Below, one piece after another: positions 57,546-64,000 of a stretch of 64,000 nucleotides of DNA. The translations under genes and the position numbers were made by a program. Location of the stretch: assembly GCA_902628375.1 (NCBI GenBank), contig CACOMS010000003.1, positions 1-64,000 of the forward strand, read 5' to 3'. The stretch's first letter is position 1. Each line of letters starts with the position of its first letter. The notes beneath the pieces are model-generated. The model had not been told where the DNA came from. It saw only the letters and a list, made by a program, of their open reading frames with translations, and searched no databases. This stretch comes from an uncultured SAR86 cluster bacterium. Its GTDB lineage: Bacteria > Pseudomonadota > Gammaproteobacteria > Magnimaribacterales > Magnimaribacteraceae.

Positions 57546-59294
57546 ATGGCTATAGAAAAACTATCTGGAGCTGATGCTTTAATGCGCTCTCTTAAAGAAG
57601 AGGGAGTGGAGCTTATTTTTGGATATCCAGGAGGGGCTTCGTTGCATATTTATGATGCTTTATTTAATCAAGAAGATATAGAGCATATTTTAGTAAGGCA
57701 TGAGCAAGGAGCAGTTCATGCTGCTGATGGATATGCAAGGGCTTGCGGTAAGCCAGGCGTTGTTTTTGTTACGTCAGGTCCTGGTGCAACCAATGCTATA
57801 ACTGGACTGGCAACAGCTTATATGGATTCTATTCCGGTTGTTGTCATTTCTGGTCAGGTAAAATCACATCTTATTGGAACTGATTCTTTTCAAGAAACTG
57901 ACATGATTGGAGTCTCTAGACCTATAGTTAAGCATAGCTTTTTAGCTCAGAGAGCTGAAGATATTCCGGAAATTGTTAAAAAAGCTTTCCACATAGCAAC
58001 TACAGGAAGACCTGGTCCAGTTGTTATAGATATCCCCAAGGACGTTAGTGAACCTAGTTATACTTTTGACTTTAGTTATCCAGAAGAAGTAGACATAAGA
58101 TCATACAAGCCAGTTGAAGAAGGACATTCTGGCCAAATACGTAGAGCCGCAAAATTAATTTTAAAATCTGAAAAACCAGTTATATATACAGGTGGTGGAG
58201 TGATACAAGACGAAGCTTCCGAAGAGCTTACACAGCTGGCTAAAATGTTAAATTTTCCAGTCACCAACACTCTAATGGGCTTGGGAGCTTATCCTGGAAC
58301 AGACGAACAGTTTATTGGAATGCTTGGAATGCACGGAACATACCAAGCGAATATGGTTATGCATGAATGTGATTTAATTTTAGCTGTAGGAGCAAGATTT
58401 GATGACAGAATAACTAATGAGCCTAAAAAATTCTCTCTAAATTCAAAGAAGATTCATATAGATATAGATCCTGCATCATTATCAAAGATCATAGACGTAG
58501 ACGTGCCTATAGTTGGTTCTGCAAAAACTTGCCTAAGTCAGCTCATAAAAGAACTAGAAAGGAGATCTTCAGATTACGATTCTTCTAAACTTGATCCTTG
58601 GTGGAAACAGATTAACGAATGGAGAGATAAACATGGCTTAAATCATTCCATGTTAGATACGCCTCCTAAGAACGGTAAGATATTACCTCAACAGGTTATT
58701 CAGTCCTTATATAAAGAATCAAAAGGCAAAGCTTATGTAACTTCTGACGTTGGACAGCATCAGATGTTTGCAGCTCAGTATTATCATTTTGATAGCCCTA
58801 GACAATGGATTAACTCTGGAGGACTAGGAACTATGGGATTTGGTCTGCCTGCAGCTATGGGTGTTCAATTGGCTTTTCCTGATGCTGATGTTGCTTGTGT
58901 AACAGGCGAAGGAAGTATTCAGATGTGCATACAAGAGCTTTCAACTTGTTTGCAATATGGTCTACCAATAAAAATTATAAATCTAAACAATTCTGCACTA
59001 GGTATGGTTAAGCAATGGCAGGATATGCAGTATGGAGGTAGGCATTCACAAAGCACATATGGTGAGTCTTTACCTGATTTTGTTAAATTGTCTGAATCAT
59101 ATGGACATGTGGGTATTAAAGTAGAAGATTTCAATGATTTAGAAGGTGCAATGAAGGAATGTCTTTCTATGAAAGATAGATTAGTTTTTCTTGATGTTGT
59201 AATAGATGAAGAGGAGCATGTTTATCCTATGCTGGAAGCAGGCATGGAGATGAGTGCAATGTGGTTAGATAAAGATAAGAAAACTTGGGAATGA
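57546..59294 (+). CDS. ilvI: acetolactate synthase large subunit
   Basis: The ThDP-dependent catalytic subunit of acetohydroxyacid synthase, 582 residues, for valine, leucine and isoleucine synthesis. Visible: FGYPGGASLHIYDAL, the catalytic Glu in VRHEQGAVHAADGYARA, TSGPGATNAITGLATAY, QVKSHLIGTDSFQETD, and the ThDP motif TGEGSIQMCIQELSTC. The GEG form of the usual GDG is common in gammaproteobacterial IlvI. It overlaps ilvH. Confidence 0.95.
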   Translation: MAIEKLSGADALMRSLKEEGVELIFGYPGGASLHIYDALFNQEDIEHILVRHEQGAVHAADGYARACGKPGVVFVTSGPGATNAITGLATAYMDSIPVVVISGQVKSHLIGTDSFQETDMIGVSRPIVKHSFLAQRAEDIPEIVKKAFHIATTGRPGPVVIDIPKDVSEPSYTFDFSYPEEVDIRSYKPVEEGHSGQIRRAAKLILKSEKPVIYTGGGVIQDEASEELTQLAKMLNFPVTNTLMGLGAYPGTDEQFIGMLGMHGTYQANMVMHECDLILAVGARFDDRITNEPKKFSLNSKKIHIDIDPASLSKIIDVDVPIVGSAKTCLSQLIKELERRSSDYDSSKLDPWWKQINEWRDKHGLNHSMLDTPPKNGKILPQQVIQSLYKESKGKAYVTSDVGQHQMFAAQYYHFDSPRQWINSGGLGTMGFGLPAAMGVQLAFPDADVACVTGEGSIQMCIQELSTCLQYGLPIKIINLNNSALGMVKQWQDMQYGGRHSQSTYGESLPDFVKLSESYGHVGIKVEDFNDLEGAMKECLSMKDRLVFLDVVIDEEEHVYPMLEAGMEMSAMWLDKDKKTWE

Positions 59295-59770
59295 AAAGAG
59301 TAGTAGCTTTATTAATGGAAAACCAACCTGGTGCTTTATCAAGAGTGGTAGGTCTTTTTTCACAACGAGGCTACAACATTGAATCTCTAATAGTTGCTCC
59401 CACAGATGATCCAAGTTTATCTAGATTAACAATGGTCACAGAGGGAGACGCAAAGGCGGTTGAGCAAATAACAAAACAATTAAATAAACTCATTGATGTA
59501 GTAAAAGTGGTGGATCTATCTGAAGAAGAGTTTATTGGTAGAGAATTATTATTAATTAAACTGAGAGCAACAAAAGACCTAAAGACAAAGATTGAGGATT
59601 CAAGGGGAGAAATAGTTTTTGAATCAGAGGAAATAATAAACGTTCAATTTGTTGGTTCTTCGGATGAAGTTGATGTCTTTTTAAGTTCTCTTTCTAAAGA
59701 TGAAATTTTAGAAATAGCTAGATCTGGACTCTCAGGAGTTTCTGCAAGCGAGAAGCTTTTAACAATTTAA
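59291..59770 (+). CDS. ilvH: acetolactate synthase small (regulatory) subunit
   Basis: The valine-sensing subunit with an N-terminal ACT domain (VVALLMENQPGALSRVVGLFSQRGYNIESL) and the family's C-terminal domain. The ORF track uses TTG at 59285, but ATG 59291 shares the ATGA overlap with the ilvI stop and gives the usual start MKRVVALL; I use that start, giving 159 residues. Coupled to ilvI and 14 nt before ilvC. Confidence 0.95.
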   Translation: MKRVVALLMENQPGALSRVVGLFSQRGYNIESLIVAPTDDPSLSRLTMVTEGDAKAVEQITKQLNKLIDVVKVVDLSEEEFIGRELLLIKLRATKDLKTKIEDSRGEIVFESEEIINVQFVGSSDEVDVFLSSLSKDEILEIARSGLSGVSASEKLLTI

Positions 59771-59775
59771 GATAA

Positions 59776-60816
<1,041 letters not shown>

Positions 60817-60824
60817 AGAACTGT

Positions 60825-61607
60825 ATGCCTGAAGAGAACGAAAATCTCGACCTTTTTGACGAAGTTGAAGAGGTAGTTTCTAGAGATGGAAAGAAAGTAA
60901 AAAGAAGAGGAATTTTTCTTCTTCCTAACTTACTAACCACCACTTCTTTATTTTTTGGATTTTTTTCCATTGTTTCTTCCATACAAGGAGATTTCATATC
61001 AGCGGGTATGGCCATATTCGCAGCAGGAGTCTTTGATGGCTTGGATGGAAGAGTTGCAAGACTCGCAAATGCTCAGAGTGCTTTCGGTGAGCAATACGAT
61101 AGTATTTGTGATGTTATATCATTTGGTCTTGCTCCAGCTATTGCTGTTTTTCTTTGGGGTTTAGAAGATTTAGGTAGAGCAGGCTGGATTTTCTCATTTT
61201 TATTTGTCGCTGCTGCAGCATTAAGACTAGCTAGATTTAATGCCAACATTGGTACTGAAGAGAAATTCTTCAGAGGATTACCAAGTCCTGCAGCTGCAGG
61301 AACTATTGGTTTCTTTGTTTGGGCAATGGCTTCATCGGGAATTCAAGAAAGCCTTGTTTCCAATATGTTATCAATTCTCACGGCTCTTTTAACTGGAGTG
61401 GTTGCAATTCTAATGGTAATTAATGTTCCTTATTACAGTTTTAAGGAAATAGAAAACAAAAGGAGAGTGCCTTTTATAGTTCTTTTGGGGGTGATATTTT
61501 TTCTAGCATTGGTTGCATTAGATCCTCCTCTTGTTTTAGTAATCTCTACATCTATTTATACTTTGTCGGGACCTATAATTTGGGCCCTAAAAAGGTTACG
61601 AAATTAG
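60825..61607 (+). CDS. pssA: CDP-diacylglycerol-serine O-phosphatidyltransferase (PssA)
   Basis: A CDP-alcohol phosphotransferase of 260 residues making phosphatidylserine. The full motif DG-x2-AR-x8-G-x3-D-x3-D is seen in DGRVARLANAQSAFGEQYDS with the final Asp in ICD. About seven hydrophobic segments follow an acidic N-terminus of roughly 30 residues. This is the integral-membrane type (PssA of the Bacillus/Pseudomonas kind), not the E. coli peripheral enzyme. It follows ilvC by 8 nt, an order also known in Pseudomonas. Confidence 0.92.
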   Translation: MPEENENLDLFDEVEEVVSRDGKKVKRRGIFLLPNLLTTTSLFFGFFSIVSSIQGDFISAGMAIFAAGVFDGLDGRVARLANAQSAFGEQYDSICDVISFGLAPAIAVFLWGLEDLGRAGWIFSFLFVAAAALRLARFNANIGTEEKFFRGLPSPAAAGTIGFFVWAMASSGIQESLVSNMLSILTALLTGVVAILMVINVPYYSFKEIENKRRVPFIVLLGVIFFLALVALDPPLVLVISTSIYTLSGPIIWALKRLRN

Positions 61608-61624
61608 TTCTTTCGTTGTAAGAT
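61596..61624 (+). promoter_or_regulatory. stable-RNA-type promoter for tRNA-Ile
   Basis: TTACGA, a 17-bp spacer and TAAGAT are followed directly by the GC-rich discriminator GCGCCATCC, very like that of E. coli rrn P1 promoters (TATAATGCGCCACC). It overlaps the end of pssA and would start about 11 bp before the tRNA. A discriminator of this type predicts stringent (ppGpp) control. Confidence 0.6.
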
Positions 61625-61641
61625 GCGCCATCCACGCAAGT

Positions 61642-61718
<77 letters not shown>

Positions 61719-61739
61719 TAATTCTTTAAGGTAACTACT

Positions 61740-62636
61740 ATGGAAAAAGAATTATCAGATGAATGGTTTGAACAGTGGACCCAAACTGACTCATATCTAG
61801 CTTCAGACAATCATGTAAACCGTATCCCTCTGCGTCTTCGAAGTTCTAATATTGTAATTTATGGTTCAGCTAACTTATCTGAGGTGCTTAAAGAATTTGA
61901 ACATGAAGATCATCATCCAATAACAGTTGGAGGCAAAGTTCCTGTGCAGTTATGGTGTAATAACTTTATCGACACAGATTGTGGGCCTGCTGATACCGTC
62001 AACCCTTATATTGAGACCTGGTACTCATTTCCTGTAACGCCTAAATCTGAAAAAATTGATCTACCGTATGAGAATCCATTTTCCTATAACGTAGAAGTTC
62101 CTGATTCCCTTACCTGGTGTCATCGTGTTCTTTGTGGGCCCTCTAAAGAGGGCTACGAACTAGGAGCTATAGCAGCCATTGCCGGAGGCAGAGAGATATG
62201 GGGGTTTCCAAAACACCCCGCATTAGCTGATTTAAAATTTGAATATCATGGTGGCGAAACTGCTTCTTTTAAAGCTTCTCTTCAGGGAAATAAAGTTTTT
62301 AAATTAGATATAAAACTCCCAGAAAGTATCTCAGATCATGTTGCTGTAGATATAGATTTAATTACTCCTAAGGGGTCGTGTATCACTCCTAAACAAAATC
62401 CATTTAAAGCAAATTATGTAGCCAAGCAGACTCGCTATCAACAGGCATTTACAGCTACTATGAACTTCTTTCCATGGGATCCGGAGACTGATTCCTTTAG
62501 CGTTTATCAAGATGAGGAATACTTTGGTTCGTTACTAAAAAGTTGGAAGTTTGAACCAGCTCTAAAAATGCACTCTCCTGATTTGAAGATAGTAGCGTTC
62601 AAGCCTGATGGTTGGGATCCAGATTTCAAAGGATAA
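61740..62636 (+). CDS. acetoacetate decarboxylase-like protein
   Basis: A 298-residue protein of the acetoacetate-decarboxylase-like superfamily, recognised by GREIWGFPKHPA, which matches the region of the Schiff-base lysine, and the preceding EGYELGAIAAIAGG. The usual Lys-Lys pair before the hydrophobic stretch is not complete (PKH), so decarboxylase activity is uncertain; many family members are aldolases or dehydratases. TAAGG precedes the ATG. It begins 21 bp after tRNA-Ile in the same direction. Confidence 0.8.
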   Translation: MEKELSDEWFEQWTQTDSYLASDNHVNRIPLRLRSSNIVIYGSANLSEVLKEFEHEDHHPITVGGKVPVQLWCNNFIDTDCGPADTVNPYIETWYSFPVTPKSEKIDLPYENPFSYNVEVPDSLTWCHRVLCGPSKEGYELGAIAAIAGGREIWGFPKHPALADLKFEYHGGETASFKASLQGNKVFKLDIKLPESISDHVAVDIDLITPKGSCITPKQNPFKANYVAKQTRYQQAFTATMNFFPWDPETDSFSVYQDEEYFGSLLKSWKFEPALKMHSPDLKIVAFKPDGWDPDFKG

Positions 62637-62699
62637 ACAAGAAACAACCTAGTTAATACTGATATAGTTACTTTAATTATCAATTTAAAGGAGTATTAA

Positions 62700-63536
62700 A
62701 TGAGTGATTCTTCAGAATACGTCCCACCTAAAGTATGGAAATGGGAAAATGAAAGTGGTGGCAAGTTCGCCAATATCAATAGGCCTATCGCAGGCTCAAC
62801 TCATGATAAAGAACTGCCAGAAGGAAAACACCCACTCCAACTTTATTCTTTAGGAACACCTAATGGAATTAAAGTAACTATTTTATTGGAGGAACTTTTA
62901 GCCTTAGGTCATGAAGGAGCAGAGTACGACGCTTTTATTATAAATATAGGTGAAGGAGAGCAATTTGGCAGTGGATTTGTAGAGATTAATCCTAATTCAA
63001 AGATCCCAGCCTTACTGGATAAAAGCACAGATCCATCTACTCGAGTTTTTGAATCGGCAGCTATCATGCTTTATTTAGCTGAAAAGTTTCAGGAATTTAT
63101 ACCCAATGAAGCTTCTGCTAGAGCAGAATGTATGTCTTGGCTATTTTGGCAAATGGGAAGCGCTCCCTACCTAGGAGGCGGCTTCGGTCATTTTTATGCT
63201 TATGCACCTGAAAAGTTTGAATACCCAATAAATAGATTTGCTATGGAGGTAAAGCGTCAACTAGACGTATTAGATAAAAATCTATCTTCTAGACAATATT
63301 TATGTGGTGATGACTACAACATATCAGATATAGCTGTTCATTCTTGGTATGGCAGTTTAGTTCTTAATAATATATATGAGTCAGCAGAATTTCTTGATGT
63401 TGCTTCTTATGAGAATGTTGTTCGATGGGCTAAAGAGATTACTGATAGACCTGCTTACAAAAGAGGGTCTAGAGTAAATCGACCTTGGATGTCTGATGGA
63501 ATAGCTGAACGTCATGATTCTACTGATCTAGATTAA
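62700..63536 (+). CDS. glutathione S-transferase family disulfide-bond oxidoreductase, YghU-like
   Basis: A 278-residue GST-fold protein strongly like E. coli YghU: GGKFANINRPIAGSTHDKEL before the thioredoxin domain, HPLQLYSLGTPNGIKVTILLEE with the active-site Asn/Thr region, VFESAAIMLYLAEKF, and GGGFGHFYAYAPEKFEYPINRF. YghU binds two glutathiones and reduces disulfides. AAAGGAG lies before the ATG. It is 63 nt after the acetoacetate-decarboxylase-like gene. Confidence 0.92.
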   Translation: MSDSSEYVPPKVWKWENESGGKFANINRPIAGSTHDKELPEGKHPLQLYSLGTPNGIKVTILLEELLALGHEGAEYDAFIINIGEGEQFGSGFVEINPNSKIPALLDKSTDPSTRVFESAAIMLYLAEKFQEFIPNEASARAECMSWLFWQMGSAPYLGGGFGHFYAYAPEKFEYPINRFAMEVKRQLDVLDKNLSSRQYLCGDDYNISDIAVHSWYGSLVLNNIYESAEFLDVASYENVVRWAKEITDRPAYKRGSRVNRPWMSDGIAERHDSTDLD

Positions 63537-63558
63537 TATCTCTGGCTAGGAGCATAAA

Positions 63559-64000
63559 ATGGAATTCGATGAAGTTGTTTTGGGAAGAAGAAGCATAAGA
63601 GGTTATAAGCCTGACCCTGTACCGAAAGAAGTTATAGAAGAGGTACTTGAGTTAGCAGTAAGATCTCCCTCTTCAATGAATACTCAACCTTGGCATTTAT
63701 ATGTAGTTACTGGAGAGCCTTTAGATAAAATTCGAAAAGAAAATACAGAAAGGAATATTTCAGGAGTTCCTCCATCAAGAGAAATTAGAACACCAAATAA
63801 AGGCTATGAAGGTCTTCATAGAGAAAGACAAATAGAAATAGCAGTTCAGCTATTCCAAAAGATGGGAATAGAAAGAGATGATAAGGAAGGTAGGCAGGAT
63901 TGGGTCCTTAGAGGGTTTAGGCAGTTTGATGCCCCTTTGTCTATCGTAGTTACATTTGATAGAGAGTTACTTGATGATGATATTTCAAAATTTGATTGCG
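63559..64000 (+). CDS. nitroreductase-family protein, N-terminal part (cut by window end)
   Basis: An open frame from ATG 63559 runs off the window (147 complete codons), so it is absent from the ORF track. The N-terminus has the nitroreductase FMN-binding pattern: GRRSIRGYKPDPVP and AVRSPSSMNTQPWHLYVV, then a Lys/Glu-rich helix and FDAPLSIVVTFD. TAGGAG lies before the ATG. Nitroreductases reduce nitro compounds, quinones or flavins; the substrate is unknown. Confidence 0.88.
   Translation, partial: MEFDEVVLGRRSIRGYKPDPVPKEVIEEVLELAVRSPSSMNTQPWHLYVVTGEPLDKIRKENTERNISGVPPSREIRTPNKGYEGLHRERQIEIAVQLFQKMGIERDDKEGRQDWVLRGFRQFDAPLSIVVTFDRELLDDDISKFDC

Noticed and set aside
58900-58920. GEG in place of GDG in the ThDP motif of IlvI as a possible defect
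   Set aside because: As I recall, this variant is common in gammaproteobacterial acetolactate synthases and the rest of the motif is intact.

Overview
The window is a gene-dense, AT-rich (by eye mid-30s % GC) piece of bacterial chromosome with about 66 protein genes, one tRNA gene, almost no intergenic space, and no insertion sequences, phage genes, CRISPR arrays or rRNA. Gene content and order are gammaproteobacterial: parE-parC-rmuC, proA-nadD-rsfS-rlmH-mrdA-rodA-mltB-dacA facing holA-lptE-leuS-accC-accB-aroQ-dsbD(N), then ilvD, trxA-rho, rsmD, bamD/rluD, ilvIHC-pssA. From memory this resembles Pseudomonas gene order. The low GC, overlapping genes, short spacers and many genes for CoA-ester, halogenated and sulfated organic compounds best fit a streamlined marine gammaproteobacterium such as the SAR86 clade. 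That assignment is inference; no marker-gene search was possible.

Layout. 0-1.3 kb: the 3' end of an APH-type kinase gene with a small partner, then two small minus-strand genes including a 39-codon membrane microprotein missing from the ORF track. 1.3-6.9 kb: topoisomerase IV (parE, parC), rmuC and a hotdog thioesterase. 6.9-15.7 kb: an accessory block of redox and detoxification-type enzymes (aldo/keto reductase, MDR oxidoreductase, DUF1330, long GST-like protein, haloalkane dehalogenase, membrane protein, sulfatase, nitronate monooxygenase, metallo-beta-lactamase-fold hydrolase). 15.7-27.9 kb: mixed metabolism (aminotransferase, acyl-CoA dehydrogenase with CoA transferase, PaaI thioesterase, saccharopine-dehydrogenase-like reductase, PPi-type phosphofructokinase, mpl, M19 dipeptidase, LON-domain protein, carotenoid oxygenase, DedA).

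27.9-42.4 kb is the conserved housekeeping core for proline, NAD, ribosome silencing, cell elongation and peptidoglycan, facing DNA polymerase III delta, LptE, LeuRS, acetyl-CoA carboxylase subunits, AroQ and a DsbD reduced to its N-terminal domain. leuS needs a -1 shift at an in-frame A AAA AAG heptamer to be read as one protein. 42.4-49.2 kb holds a PCuAC copper chaperone, a YejF-like double ATPase, ilvD, trxA, rho, rsmD and a flavin reductase. 49.2-54.7 kb carries two tandem DUF5916-like outer-membrane barrels next to bamD. 54.7-64 kb holds rluD with a probable tartronate-semialdehyde reductase and glycerate kinase, ilvI-ilvH-ilvC-pssA, tRNA-Ile(GAU) with a stable-RNA-like promoter directly upstream of an acetoacetate-decarboxylase-like gene, a YghU-like GST, and the start of a nitroreductase gene cut by the window end.

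The strongest points for a second look are the leuS frameshift site, the clean truncation of dsbD, the protein gene lying in the tRNA-Ile transcription unit, several promoters whose -10 box abuts the start codon (probable leaderless mRNAs), and the small two-gene unit upstream of parE. I found no single cluster that I can claim is a wholly new system.
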